A DNA stretch of 64,000 bases from Daldinia sp. FL1419 (taxonomy: Eukaryota > Ascomycota > Sordariomycetes > Xylariales > Hypoxylaceae), in contig MU623384.1 of assembly GCA_025201765.1 (NCBI GenBank), forward strand, positions 186,001 through 250,000, read 5' to 3'. How positions within the stretch are numbered: position 1 is the stretch's first letter; every line of letters starts with the position of its first letter. Below the pieces are notes generated by a model. That model did not search any database and had not been told where the DNA came from. It saw only the letters and a program-made list of their open reading frames with translations. Shown piece after piece: positions 12,567-26,524 of this stretch. A program made the translations under genes and the position numbers.

Positions 12567-13563
12567 GATTGCTCCGTTGGAAAATCTTCATGTAGATAGG
12601 CTACGCTGTGTATGACATACCACGGTGTTCTCACCACACGACTCCTCTGGATAAATGAAACAATCACCTTTTCATCACCGATTACCTACGTGTTATACCT
12701 GACAAGTGTTGTTAATGGGTCCAACTAAGAAACATAGCTCAAAGCCATGCTGAACTTGGGAGGGTGAAACAATACACTCACATAGCTGAGTCATTAAGAC
12801 GTGAAGATTGAAATCAATATGCAACGTGAGACTTCGGGAGATGGACTATCTTGTTGGATAGGTAGGTAGATACTTGGCTCATTTGCTGGTCTATTACCGG
12901 TGTAGCTTTTGAACATAATATATGACCTTTGTATAGCTGAGATAAATATACGCGAGATCGATAAGTGATCGTGATACATGATGGCTTAACTTTGACACCT
13001 TTGCGATTGTTCACATGGCTTCTCTTCCGGATACTGATACACCCCAAATATATACGCCTCCTTATCCACCTTTCAGCACACCCTTTACCCGTGTATTGCT
13101 CGAACCTAGTTTGCCCTTGAGGGTCTCACCATCGCTAATTTTGAGAATAAGTCGTCCTGATCGTCAATCCATAGCAAAGGTCTCGTCAACCAACTCCACA
13201 AAACCACTAGCCAGGTCAACCCGCCTGCAAACCTGCCCAAGCCGTCCTGTCCATCCATTTTTACTACCGATCACAAGCGACTAGGGTAGGGCTACCTCGT
13301 CACTTTTGCTAACGAAAATTGTGAACATGATGTAGGTTGGAAAGGAAATATCAACACGTCCAAACGCTCTGGGCATATGCCGTTTTCCCGGGGGGGGTAA
13401 ATAAACCAACTTGGGATCACGTTAACTGAATTACCAAGCGACTTTTTATTTGTGTATATGAGGGTGATTAATATTAGAGCCTACCCACCTTGGCTTTTTT
13501 GGAGTGGGAAAGTCACACGTCAATCATGACGATATAAACCCGGTTGGAATACGGCACGTGTCT
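12567..13563. other. Intergenic between transporter and Ala/Ser-rich protein
   Basis: About 1 kb between two genes that converge on it. No RNA gene or mobile element seen. A Pro/Ser-rich open frame at 13015-13284 (89 codons, ATG start) has no recognisable relative and is not called. A G8 run lies near 13391. Confidence 0.5.
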
Positions 13564-16500
13564 CTATAGCTCGTCTTTAATATGATGAACTGTATCCCCG
13601 ACCTTTTCAGCGGCGGCATCGACGACAGACATCGCGGTGTCACTGGCTTCACTGGCTGCGCTAACTGCAGTTGCAGACGCGACACTAGCAAGGCTAGAAG
13701 CCGATGCAGCTCCAGTGGAATATGCTCCAACGAGACGCGAATACACCGATTCGGTGAAAGGTGGTTCTTTTCCGACGATGAGCTCAGATACAAGAGAACT
13801 GACAATTGAGTATTGTGATGCTGCAGCGACACTAGCAGAGGAGGCGAAGTCTTCTGCTAGTATTGTTACAGTTGATACGCGAGGAGCCGCCGCGTCCGTG
13901 GCTGATGCCGCATAGTTGCTAGCAACGGAAGCGAAATTGTCGGCTGCGACTTGGAGATTTTCGTACCACGGAGTAGGTGTAGGGGCGCCGTAGACTTGGG
14001 AACTGACACGACTGACGAGCGCGTCCCAATTCTCTCCTACGCGGTCGCTTGCATCGGAAGCCAAACTGCCGACGGAAGACGCTATGGATTCAGCATTCTT
14101 ACTAGCAGCAGAGGCGACGGAGGCAACCGATTCGCCAGCTACTGATGCGACCGACGAAGCGGACTCTTGAAGATTTGTCGGGGCGGGCGCAGCCGCTAGA
14201 GAGCTCGCAGCCGTGGACGCAGCAGAGAGGAATTCAGAATACCGGACATGCGCCAAACCTACACCCGCATAATAATTGTGCTTAGCTTGGTCAAGAAGCT
14301 TCTCTACCTTTCGTTCTGCTCCCTCAAGATACGTGCTGGGTGTTGGTTCAGCAGCACCGATAGCCACTTTGGCAGACTCGTATTGCTCCGAGGCCCATTT
14401 TAACGAATCATCAAAGTTTTGTTGTGCGACGGACTGGACTCTTTCCCAGTCGACGGATGGCACAGTTGGCATACTGGAAATCCATCCTGTGGTGGGGGTG
14501 CCATAAACACCTTCCGATGCGGCCGTCATCGCCACGTCGAGTCTTGAGCTAGCCGAGGCGATAGCACCCAGATATGCGCTCGACACCGAACTGAACATCG
14601 CTTGATGGATAGGCTTTGGTTCCCCACGGATCTGCGCAGACACAGCCGACATAGCACGCAAGTAGTGGTCCGCTGCTCCCGCAACGGCAGCAGTGTACAC
14701 AGACTGTGCGGCTGATGTGATACTGGCAGGAATATCTGACTGCACAACGGACGCGGCATTAGATGCAGACGAAACAATATCGTCGACAATATCATCGTCT
14801 AAGATAGGCTGCCGCGAAGGCACAGATTGAGCCGCAGCGCCGAAGAGGGCAGATTTAATAGTGGTAGTGGTAGCCGATCCGACAGACTCCGCATGATCGT
14901 CAGGCAATTGAACAATTGTCTCCTGAATCTGCTCCGGTCCATCGATTGGATTAGATGATGGTAGAAGTTTGGCGGACTCAATGGTGGCTGATGCCGGATC
15001 GTTGACGTTGCTAGTTGATTTGGATACTGAGCCCTTTGCCAGTTGAGGTGCCGAGACGTTCGAATCTTCTTCTGTTTGAGAGAGTGATATTATAACTGTC
15101 TCGGCGGCGTTGGGATTTTCTTGATCACTGTCAACTGCCGCATCGTCGGAAGGAATTGCCGACTCCACACTTTGGGCCGCTTTTTGCGCGACGGATATCG
15201 CTGCCAACTCAGCGGGTTCACTATCGAAGTTATCGCTCACGTCACCGGCGATTGCCTTCCATGTAGCAACTTGCTTCAATCGACTTAATTCTTCGGCGGC
15301 AGCCTGGGCGATACTCATGCCCTCATCCTCGATCTCGGCGCCGATTGATTGCGCTAACGTAAGGCCAGGATGTGTTGTAATTAAACGCTTAAAATCGTCC
15401 GTCCACTCATCGAAACGCGCCTTTAGTTCGTGGTATTTCTTCCAGTCTTTATAAGTGATACCGTCCATCCATGCCCATTTCATCCCGATCTTCTGGAGTG
15501 CAAGATCGCGAGTTTTCTGGAGGATGTCGTAGTGCTCTTGGGCAGCTTTAGTAACGGCGATTTCCGTCTCTTGATCATACGTCTGACGCCAGGTACGAAT
15601 ATCTTGGGCTCGATTCTTAATCTTTAGACCAGCGGCTCGGATAGCGGCAGCTAGCGCCTCATCTCTCTTTTCACCGTTATTACCATGCTTCTTCAAGATA
15701 GACACAATAGTGGTCTTGAGATTCCGGAGCTCGGCATTGGCGGTTTCTTCGAGTTGCTTCACTAGAGACCTACCCATACCATTGGCATGCCTCTCAATCA
15801 TACGGGCCGAGATCTCATCTACGCGATCTTCGATTTCGGCAGCACCCTCTTGTGCAGATGTGGTAAACTTGCCTTCCCACAACTCGAGATCCTCGGCAGC
15901 GATCTTTGCAGCTAATTTTCGTGTCTCTTCTGACGTGCGTGATTTCTTCTGTTCAACCTTGACTTCCGACGCCGCATCTTCAGCCTCGGCATACTCAGTT
16001 CCGCCTGGGGATTCGGATTCGACCACGCCCCTGATACTCGAGGTGGCAGACGAGGCGGAAGATGCTATTGGTTTCGTGAAGGTAGACTTGGGTGGGATAG
16101 AACTACTTGACTGTTAGAACTATACGAGAAACCGACCCATGGTCAAATGAGGAAAACTTACGAACTAGCTTCCTCAGTAATCGGTTTGGTCTTCCTATCG
16201 TTGTACCTTCCTAGTCGTTCGCCAATACGTACAAGCTGCGGCTCGACCTTCATAACGTAAACATCACGAAGATGAGGCCAAACTGTAGTGTCGAGAAAAG
16301 CATAAGTCTTGTTCCAAGCCCAAATGGTTGAAGGGACCGCAGTATCCGTAGTAAACGAATAGGCGGCATCGTAACCTTGAGCCACGTAGGGCTGCGTGGA
16401 TATATAGGCCGGGAGTATGAACTCATGGTAAGTTTGTAGGGCATTGACTCGTGCGATATCATAATAGGGAGAGATTACGGCGGATATACTGTCAACATGA

Positions 16501-17115
16501 GGCGCTAATGTCTGATCGTATTGGACCTTTGCTACGGCTTGATATTCGCTTAGCTTGGGCTGCACGTTCTTCTCCCATTTACCTTGACCAAAAGCTCGAG
16601 CCTGAGCAATTCGTGGACCTCCATATTTAACTGCGCATGTACGGGCAGGAGTAATGGCAATGCGGTCGATCGTGTCGTAGTATGGTTTAGCGACCTCGAT
16701 GTAGGGCGCCGCATAGGTATTATAGAAAGGTGTTATATGCGGTGCTGCAGCTAATTTGATCTGGAAGTACGGTTTACAAATTTTAGGTGTCGTATCGTCG
16801 CAGTCATCGAGAGTAGACGGGCAACGAAAAAGTAAGGTGAAGATGGAATACCACGTCAATAGCCTGACGTAAAATGCAAATTAGCAACTGGCTTTTTCGA
16901 GAGCGTCTCGTAGGCAGTTCGTACCTTGCGATAATGTTAAAGCTCCACGCAAAGAAGCCTCGCCTCTTCCGTTCAGTGTTTCTCCTCCTGGGAGTTGCGG
17001 TATGTCCGTTTAAGCCGCTAATTCCATTGATCCCGTTCACAGTCTTTACACCTTTGGATCCCTTCAGCGAGCCGTTCGTGCTAGACTTAAATCTAGTGTT
17101 TGCCGCACCGGCCAT
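13564..17115 (-). CDS. Large membrane-anchored Ala/Ser-rich coiled-coil protein of unknown function
   Basis: Three exons: 17115-16925, 16863-16162 and about 16105 (or 16102)-13564, near 1143 residues. Intron 1 (61 nt) is GTACG...CAG. Intron 2 starts GTAAGT; two closely spaced acceptors fit the phase, differing by one Ser. An N-terminal Gly/Asn/Ser-rich stretch is followed by a polybasic patch (residues 43-52) and one hydrophobic helix (about 53-77) created by the exon 1-2 join, then a CDD motif. This suggests a type II anchor. Residues ~85-300 carry repeated PY/YxD-type segments (PYYDT, SPYYD). The ~300-560 region is charged and helical, probably coiled coil. The last ~500 residues are Ala/Ser/Val helices with recurrent W-Y-E/D and YGAPTPT-like spacers, resembling amphipathic perilipin-type repeats. 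That comparison is inference: it might coat ER or lipid-droplet membranes. No catalytic motif seen. Confidence 0.75.
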
Positions 17116-20100
17116 AGTACAAGCGTCTAGAGGTGAACTCGATTGGTATAACGGATATAATTCGTATCAAGGAAACTTGATAGTCCCGCACGGGGGATCG
17201 ACAGTGCGGACGCAGATGAGATATTCACGAAAACTCGATGGTACAGCGCGTAAAATCGGCTAATATACGATAAATATCAGAGAATATTCCTTTCTGTCTC
17301 TAGGTCAGCATCGAGTTCCCGACTCGAGACTTGAGGGTGTATTAATAGGTATGTGGTTAACTCGAAGGTCGACTACTGAGGAAGTTTACGACCTAGAAGA
17401 AGTGAAGGGAAAAAAAACATTTTAGAAATCTGTGGAGCGGTAGGAGTATGAGAAGTGGATACGGATGTTTTTAGAAGCTTTGATGATGGTTTGTGACAGG
17501 TCGCGTACCTAGCTAAAGCTGGCGTTTCGACTCCCTGTAACGAAAAGAGATGAATAGGGATTACTAGGGATGATGTAGGGGCTTACGAGAGTTCAAGAAA
17601 TCAATACAATTCTTTACTACCTGACCCCTTCTTCTTCCATCGCTAAAGGGAAAAGATAACGAAATAAAATAAGATAAAATAAAAGGGGGGGGGGGGCTAA
17701 TATGTTGGATGCAATAAGATTACTACACGATAGCGTTATGAATGAATAAGTAATCGAAAGATGAGGTTAAAGAATTATGTGCATATGGAAATGCATTTAT
17801 TTAGTGCATTCTGACGAACCTGCAGGAAGCTATGACGATAGAGGCAACCTGTACAATTGATAGCGAGCGTCTTGAATGTTCTTGTTTATCTCACGTGAGA
17901 CTTTAAGAATAATATGTGCCCACTAGGTACTTACCTAGGTAATGCATTTCCATAGGTACACTGATGCATAAGACGCTCATATATCTGAAAGATAAACACG
18001 CGGGGTTGAATTGAAGATTGAAAATCCCACTTACGCGAGCATGTGAATGATGTACCTAAGGTGTTACTGGAGTTAAAGTAGATAGTTTCATAGGAATTAT
18101 TATCATTTGGGGCATATCATTTACTTATACCTTCCCAATATAACAAAAGCAAGATATATACCTAGGTACGTATCTAGTACGTCTCCAATGCTTTATTGCT
18201 TATGACGCTCGTTGTTTTGGTCGATCCTCAATCTCAAAAGGCCTGCTTATCGGATTCATTCCGTGCCAACCTCAAGTAAGAGGCAATAATCATGCTCTAA
18301 TGAGGTACCTACCTACCGAATAGTATCCTATTGACCTGCCGACGTCATTCAACCGTAGCGTCTACAGCTAAACAGTGTAGTATAAGAGGTGATCTGCCCC
18401 TACTTAACGATAGTGGTGTCCGGAGTTAGGCAGGTAAAGAAAACGACCAATCGAAGCAATTCGGTTTAAAATGCGTATCATACATGCTAGGTTAGATGAG
18501 ATCTAGAACAGGTCAGGAATTAACGGCGTCTTATGTGATATAACCCTTTTTAAATTATATATCAGTACAATCCCTTTCATCACATCGTAATTGTATTAGA
18601 CTTATAACAAACTTGAGATTTGCATCATCGAAACCTTTGAAACTATGGTTAACTAATAGTAAATGTGATAATAACAACCTGGGGAAACAGCTATATTGAT
18701 GGAAATCAGTCAGCTACATCGAAACAAGTACCTCTTAAAACATTTAATACATTATTAATTAATACCTCTTAAGATTCAATGTGTTAGCTAGTTACATGTA
18801 GTTAGATAATAACGTCATACCTTTAAACTTGGGTATCCCTAACGCTTACATAAATTCCGCTTCAACTATATAACTGGGTAATCGTATCTTTTAACCATAA
18901 ACAATAATATTTAAACACCCATTACTCTATTTAGAAATGTTTATGAATATCGGTCGGTGTGTTTTTATTGGATGCATCTGATATTGCTTCTTTGATCTCC
19001 CATATGAACCCCCTTCGCTCCTTTTTGACCATAAATACGTACTTATTTAACCACGTAATAGCATGTGACTTAAGAACAGGACACCTAATTACCTACCTAT
19101 ATCGAACTATTTTCGCTCTAAATAACGGGCAATTTACGAGGTTGAGGACTCGAACTTACTAGGGCCTGGGGGTGGTATGGTTAAACCTCGGGGGATGACC
19201 TAAAGTCGGGCTATTGTGGTGCACCGCAGTGGTGCCCTCCTGTATGTATTACATAGAGGTACATGGTTACAAGGTTAGGTTACTTACTTACCTAGGTACA
19301 CTAATAAATATGACTACATCGGTTCTAAAATCGGCTTTGTTCCATCCCGACAACCGCTCTTAGTACCTACCTAGGTTAGGTAGGTACCTCTTCTAGGTAT
19401 GTAAGTAGTAGGTAACTAGGTACTTACTTCTTAACTGACCTTAAGTTAGCCCACCTTGCTAAGTTGCCCCGATTTACCTCACTGTACATGATGTACCGCC
19501 TCTATTGGTAGGTACCTTAGGTACTAATAATCTCCCCGAATATTGCCACCAACCTAGACATCAACTTTAGGTAAGATTCCGAGGTCCTTGAAAAGTAGAC
19601 TTTTACATGTATGTAGTTATACTACATATTTGCTTTCTATAAGGGCACATCGTCATTCGTCACTCCACCAAATGACATATACTACCTGTACCAACGTAGA
19701 CTAACAGGCATACACCATACTGGAAGCATACAAATATACGAATACACAAAGAATTCCGTCGCATTTGCGCTACTACAGGGATGCACAATACCCCAAGGTA
19801 AGATAATAAGCCTGCTACTGCTCGCTCGCTCTGTTAATAAATTCTTTCTTCTAGAAGCACCTCACAACCTTAACTTCATTGGGCAACTGCATACTTTTCA
19901 TATATCGCATACCTCGCATCCGTTATTCGATACGATAGTACGATAACACCACAACGACAGCACGCGGGTTGATCGTCTTAACCATTACGTTTTGTTTGCC
20001 ATCGACCTCCCATCTATACCACGCGTCGATACCGGAATCTCATGGTCTAGGTTTAAGAAAAGAGCCCTCTGGGCGGAGCTTGCGAGTTATCTATTGTCTC

Positions 20101-20137
20101 CAGGCCTTGGTCTTGGACGTATACTTTGTTGTCCACA
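17116..20137. other. Shared upstream region of two divergent genes
   Basis: A 3-kb gap between the divergent Ala/Ser-rich gene and the Doa10 gene; no gene recognised. It contains a G10 run near 17685 and, between about 17920 and 19520, the densest set of TACCTAGGTA-type words in the window (for example near 17925, 18160, 18304, 19285, 19362-19430 and 19507). Promoters of both genes must lie here, but no defined site can be assigned. Confidence 0.5.
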
Positions 20138-23100
20138 ATGGCAGATTCCATACCCGAGTTTGCCGAAATCTCCAACGTCGCCCAAAGGCGTATGCAATCC
20201 GTTACCAAACCAGAAATCATGGCAGAAAATGCTACGCTTGGAACCAAACATTTGGTCAACGACTCGATCGATCCTGACACCTGCCGGATTTGCCGGGGAG
20301 AGGGCACCGCTGACGAGCCTCTCTTTTACCCTTGTAAATGTAGCGGCAGTATCAAATACGTACACCAGGACTGCTTGATGGAGTGGCTTTCCCATTCTCA
20401 GAAAAAACATTGTGAACTTTGCAAAACGCCATTCCGATTTACCAAACTATACTCCCCGAATATGCCTAAGCGGTTACCCCTCTATATCTTCGTCACCCAT
20501 ATGGCTAAATATCTCTTTCGTAACGTGCTCGTCTGGCTGAGAGCCGTCTTGGTCATTAGTGTCTGGTTAGGCTGGCTTCCGTATCTTATGCGTTCGGTAT
20601 GGTCCTTTCTATTTTGGATCAGCGACGAAGGCCTTGGTCCTAGCCCGCCTATCCAAGATTCTCGGAATGCTACTTCAATAGGCCGGGGTGATCTGTCTTC
20701 GCTTTCCGTCACAGGCACTACTACCTGTGCATCCACGCCCTTGCTACCTGTTACGACTACCGCCGCGAGTATTGGGGATATCATCGACCAGATTCCCGTG
20801 TCTAATCTGTTGAGGGCTATCTCAAGGCCCCTAAACACAAGTCCCCCCTCTTGGCTCACCACATTGTTAGGTTTGTCCACTACCATCGACAAATCAACAT
20901 ACGGGGCTAAGGACTTTTTGAACGTGACACATACCGATCGATTTTCTATCAGTCCTCCTGCCCACCGTCCCTCGTCTTTGTTAAGCGAAGTCGCCTTGCT
21001 CAAAAATTTCACGCGACACCCCGCCATTAACCGGACCATCATTGCCGTCCTAGAGGGCCAAATTATAACTCTACTCGTCATTGTATGTTTTATTCTCATT
21101 ATCTTGGTCCGCGATTATGTGGTGCAGCAGCAGCCTGAAATAAACATGCGCGCCGCTTTCGCCGCGGCAGAAAATGAGGTCCCACCACCGATGCCTATGA
21201 ACAACCCTGCGTTACGCAACTTAGACCTAGAAGAAGAAGAAGATGATGATGACGACGACGACGAGATGGATTCGGATGACGACGACGATATTACAGGGAC
21301 TGTTTCCATGGTTGAAAATGACGTGGACGCGGATCAGACTCGGGCAGATCACCCACAAGATATTATTGATTTCCAAAATCCTCGCCCTCGACCCATTGCT
21401 GGATTTCGACGACGAGCAACACGGATCGATGCTGATGCTGGAAACGATGGCGCACGACGAGAAGAACGCGGCAATGCCGGATCTATTGAACCTGGTATAG
21501 AGTTTGTGGGACATAGCAACGGATTCCGGGCCAGCCTAGCTCAACAAAGATTTGGCGACCGAACTCTCCCCGATAATCTTGGTGGAGAGAGCACGTCACA
21601 GGGAACAGTAAAGGAATATCTACGAATATATAGAGAAGCTGGTGGAGACCAGGAAAAGATTCTTCAAATCATCCGGGAAGAAGGGTTGGAAGACCGTATG
21701 CACTATTGGATACGTGTTACACAATCGATGGCGACCGCCGACAGAGCCATAGATGGGAGCAGTCTTGACCTAGGAAGTGGCGTTGGAAGCTCAATTTCAA
21801 CTCACCAGGAGCAACGCCCGAACCGATCCCCCGTAAGGTCAGATTCTCCTAGAGCTGAAGGAGCCGGTAGTGACAACTCAAGTTGGACTTGGGCGGAAAA
21901 CGACGACGGGGACGCTACAACGAGCCAAGATTCTAACGATAAAGGGAAAAACAAAGCCGGCGAAACTTCTGGGAACGGGACGGATTCTTGGACGGACTCT
22001 TGGACTCCCTGGGGAGGCGAATTCGGCGAAGCGGCCTTGAATCCACCCAACCGTAACGGTAGCGGTGAAAATGCACCATCTTCGGGTATGCCGTCCTTGG
22101 CGAGACAGAGAGCTATCTCAGACGGTCCCCAATCTCCCAAACCTTTTAATGTGCTTGCCAATAATAGTTGGTCATTCACCGATCTACCCACTGGTCCTCC
22201 AATTGTTCCCAGCGACGATGTGTTTAGTCACGACAATTCTGTATTACGCCCTACGCCGACACTTGCGGGCGATGTCGGTGATATCAACAGGCTCGAAGTA
22301 GCCCAGAGGAATGGAGCCGTCGCCGATGCTACCGCCGATGGCCAAGCACAACAGATTGAGCAGGTAGCCATACCTCTCCAGTCAGGATCCGGCATGTCAG
22401 CAACCGTGGAAAACTCAACGGTCCAGAGTCCTGCGGAACACGTACGTGTCGATAACCCTACTGCTTTGGCCGAACCGGTTCATGGTAATGAGCCCAACGT
22501 AGTCGCGGCGAGGCAAGCCGGTAGCATCATGGATCGCGTAGCCGATTTCATGTGGGGTGATGTAGATGTTGGACATATGGATGGCATTGAACCCGAGGAA
22601 GCTGTAGACATTTTCGGAGATAATCAAAACGCTCCATTTTTCGAAAACGATCGCGGGGTTGGCAGGAATGACGAAGATGAGATTGAAATGGCCCCGGACG
22701 TCGTAGAAGCTGCCGTTGCCGCCGGTCTTGATCCCGAAGCTGTCGAGGATGCCGAAGATTTTGAAGGAATTATGGAGTTAATCGGCATGCGTGGGCCCAT
22801 TGCAGGCTTATTACAAAACGCACTCTTTTGTGCTTTTCTTGTCTCCATCTCCATTTTCATATGCGTTTTTATTCCCTATAACGTCGGTCGCGTATCTGTC
22901 TGGATCGTTGCGCATCCAACCCGCCTGCTTCGGATAGTGTTCAGTGCCTCTAAGTTCGTCCAGGATGCCGTTCTGCTAGCCGTCGGTTACACTTCAACGT
23001 TTATATTTACGCTGGCCGAAGCGCTCGCCTTACTTCTGAGAATAGAACAGGGAAAGCAACTAATACATACCCTCCGAGTTGACACCGGACAGGTTGCTGT

Positions 23101-25589
23101 CGATGCCTTGGAACGAGTGGTTGCCAGTTTCATGTCGGAGATTCCCCTCATCTCAGTCAGCGAGGTGCGTAACTTCTCTGCTGTCAGTCATGAGGCTCTC
23201 ATGATTGTAAAAAGCGAAATACGGCACGCTTTTTCGTCTGTAGGAAGCGCGATTCTGTATTGCTTCGGCGGCGACTATTTTGCCAAGCTGGCTCGGATCG
23301 AGTCAGTGGTTTCCGTTCTTGGGCCGGCCATATTCCAATTTCTGAAAGCCTTCCCTACGATCGTTACGCAACCAGCATCGTGGATGCTAAACCTTAACCT
23401 CTCGGAGCCACCGTCTTCTACAAATCCACTTCTTGCTTATTGGGATTCAAACGACAGAACCTGGGCTATTCTTTCGGGATATTTATCTTTGTCAGTTATG
23501 GCTGGACTTTATCTCGCCAGGGGAACGCCGCTTTCCACAGGGCAAGCAGCCCAAGATTGGGAAGCATCCATAATTGACGGGTTGAATCAAGCTAGTGGGG
23601 TCATGAAAGTGATTTTGATTATCAGTATCGAAATGCTTATATTCCCATTATATTGTGGGCTACTGTTGGATTTTGCGTTACTTCCGCTCTTTGAAGGCAC
23701 AAGCATCAGGTCTCGTCTCTTATTTACCTACAACTATCCTCTAACGTCTATATTTGTACACTGGTTCGTCGGCACGGGGTACATGTTCCATTTCGCCCTT
23801 TTCGTTTCAATGTGTCGTAAGATTATGCGAAAAGGCGTTTTATGTAAGAGAATTATGATTTCAGCTGCCAAACCTTCAGAATTGCTAACTAGAAACAGAT
23901 TTCATCCGCGATCCAGATGATCCGGAGTTTCATCCGGTACGTGACGTCCTTGAGCGCAACGTCACTACCCAGCTTCGTAAGATACTATTCTCGGCCTTCG
24001 TTTATGGAGCGTTAGTCGTGGTTTGTCTTGGAGGTGTCGTATGGGGGTTGTCCCTAACTCTACCCAACGTCCTCCCGATCCATTACTCCTCCAACGAACC
24101 GGTACTCGAATTTCCTATCGACCTTCTCTTCTATAACTTCCTAATGCCTCTCGCCGTTAAATTCTTCCGGCCGAGTGATGGTCTTCATACCATGTACACA
24201 TGGTGGTTCCGAAAGTGCGCCAGAGCTTTAAGACTAACGTGGTTTCTCTTTGGCGAGCGACGCATAGACGAGGAAGGCAGGCTGGTGATACCTGAAGACT
24301 CGCCTTATCGAAAACTTCCTTGGTGGTCTCGGATGTTTCTTGAAGTCAACGGCGAAGCTGAAGTTGTCCCGAAGACGTGGCAAGATGTGTTCAAAGGAGG
24401 CAAGGCAAAGCCCTCTTCGAAAATTTCTACCGAAGAGATGAACGGTTTCAATGAGAAGAAGAGGAAGCTTGTTAACACCGGACAGCTTATTCCCGATGGG
24501 CGCTTTGTAAGATCACCGGCGTCTGATCAGGTTAAAATTCCCAAAGGTCAGTCGGTATTCCTCGACGTATCAGAAGATGACAGAAGGGAAGACGGGAAGC
24601 CAGACCGCCCGGACACGGATCTCTACTCGGGAACTCATTACCAATTCGTCTACGTTCCTCCCTACTTCCGTGGTCGTATCTTCCTATTCATCCTTTTCAT
24701 TTGGATTTTCGCAGCTATCACCGGAGTGGGCTTCACAATCGTTCCGCTCGTATTTGGTCGCCGTATGTTCAAGGTCTTCATACCTTCTCATATTCGGACC
24801 AACGACATCTACGCGTTTAGTATCGGCATTTATATTCTTGGCTCACTGGGCTACTTTATCTTCCATCTACAATCGATGCTTAGTAATGCGAGAGGTTGGA
24901 CGTCGTCTACGCTAGATTCGATATTCAATCGACATACAATCCAACGTGGTGTTCATTTCATAACACATGCCTCTCGGTTAATATATACTTACGCTATCCT
25001 TCTCATCGTCTTCCCCCTCCTTATAACCTTACTTGTAGAACTTTACCTACTCATGCCATTGCATACGTACATGTATCCAACCGGGACGAGGAGGCTCGAC
25101 GGCTTACGAGAGGCCCATACCATCCGAGTTATTCAAGCTTGGACGTTAGGTATCCTATACCTAAAACTTGGATCTCGAGCCTTAACACTGTACGGCGGTA
25201 GACCCGCACATGCCGTGCGCGCCGTTCTGCGTCGGGGCTGGCTAGAACCTGACGTTAGCGTCTTGACTCGAGCGTTCGTCATTCCCGGGGTCGTAGCGTC
25301 GTTAGCCATGATCGCGGTGCCTCCAGTCATGGCGAGGATCGCTCTTCACTACATCGTGGACGTCGATGCAGAAGTGACCCGAGAAATGCGAGTCCTAATA
25401 TTCCGCCTTGCCTATCCATTTACGGCACTCTTCTGGGCTGGACTTGTCATGACACGACGCATACTCCGCGTATTCGAAGGCTGGCAGGTTCGTATCAGGG
25501 ACGAAGCATATCTTATGGGGGAACGACTTCATAATTTTGGTGGTACTTCTTCCAAGGTGTCAAATTGGAGAGGCGGTGCTAGGCTTTAA
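20138..25589 (+). CDS. Doa10/Ssm4 (MARCH6-type) ER membrane E3 ubiquitin ligase
   Basis: Two exons: 20138-23843 and 23899-25589, 1798 residues. The 55-nt intron (GTAAGA...ACAG) joins GVLY to FIRDPDDPEFHP, a conserved stretch of Doa10 proteins, which fixes the junction. The start is the ATG at 20138; an upstream in-frame TTG is ignored. Residues 49-95 form a C4HC3 RING-variant domain: Cys49, Cys52, Cys66, Cys68, His76, Cys79, Cys92, Cys95. Many membrane helices follow, around fourteen overall, clustered at residues ~120-160, ~310-330, ~890-960 and throughout the C-terminal half. Family role: it ubiquitinates misfolded or short-lived ER, nuclear-envelope and cytosolic proteins for proteasomal degradation with Ubc6/Ubc7-type E2s. 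Peculiarities: an Asp/Glu run at about residues 370-395, and a ~500-residue polar, Gly/Ser/Asp-rich cytosolic loop between membrane blocks, longer than in yeast. Very confident. Confidence 0.96.
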
Positions 25590-26524
25590 GTGTTGTTTGT
25601 GCCATTAGACAGACGAACTTATGAGTATGATTTGATCGTAATAAACATGAGTACTATCACATTGATCTCGCACGGATATATAAATATCTAGGATTATCAA
25701 CTCGGCTTTCTCAATGAATAAAACTTTCCCCTACAGATTCATGCTTGCCATTTATGTCCCCCGTAGTAAGTAGAATCGGAAAACACCGTAGAATAAACTT
25801 AATAGATTAAATAGTTGAGTGACATAATCATTTCTACGATTACGCAAGTAATTCTCTATAAATTGATCTCGATGAGCATCGACAGGCTACAAGCGTGGGA
25901 CCAGAGCAACATTGTGTTGCAGATGTAGGATTTGGCCGGTAGTCATTATCACCAGCCCAGGTCCCTTGCGTGTTGCCCATCTCTACGCGTACAGCAAGCA
26001 CATACCCACAAGTTCGGCAAGCATGAAATGGCACATTAGAAAACGCGTAGTTAAGTCGACGAGGCTTATGTTTCCTTGATGAATAATTGGGTTCTTTCAT
26101 TCGTCAATGTAGTAGTAGATATGGAAACCCTTCTGCTCGACACTCCGTTCTGCCAATCAGAACCAACGGATGCCAGCCCGACTCCAGACGTACACTCCTT
26201 GGAACAGCGAAGAAATAAAGACCTCACGCAAATGCCCAATTGAATGTCATTCCGACATTTCGGTCCTACCAGACGGCGCGAGTAGAAACTCCGGTGCCTA
26301 GGGTAATATAAAAGCAGAAGGGGCCAGTTAGCAACACTTAGCTCTCCGCCTGACACATCTCGCCGATTTTCCACCATCGCCACGGCCTCGATACAATCGT
26401 ATGTTTTACGCCCGTGGTATATTATATACAGCCCAACCATCCTAGAACCCCCGTACGGTAGTATCCTTGGTCGGTTCCGTGCCTAAAGATTTTTATAGAT
26501 TAAGTGATATTAGTCGACTCTACC
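25590..26524. other. Intergenic between Doa10 and DHA1 transporter 3' ends
   Basis: The two flanking genes converge, so this is 3' flanking DNA. Nothing with coding character, no repeat and no RNA gene seen. Confidence 0.6.

Noticed and set aside
13015..13284. 89-codon Pro/Ser-rich frame with ATG
   Set aside because: Low-complexity composition, no homology signal, in the intergenic gap between converging genes; probably chance.
22065..25330. Many antisense and shifted open frames over the Doa10 gene
   Set aside because: Shadows of the long coding frame; none has its own motifs.
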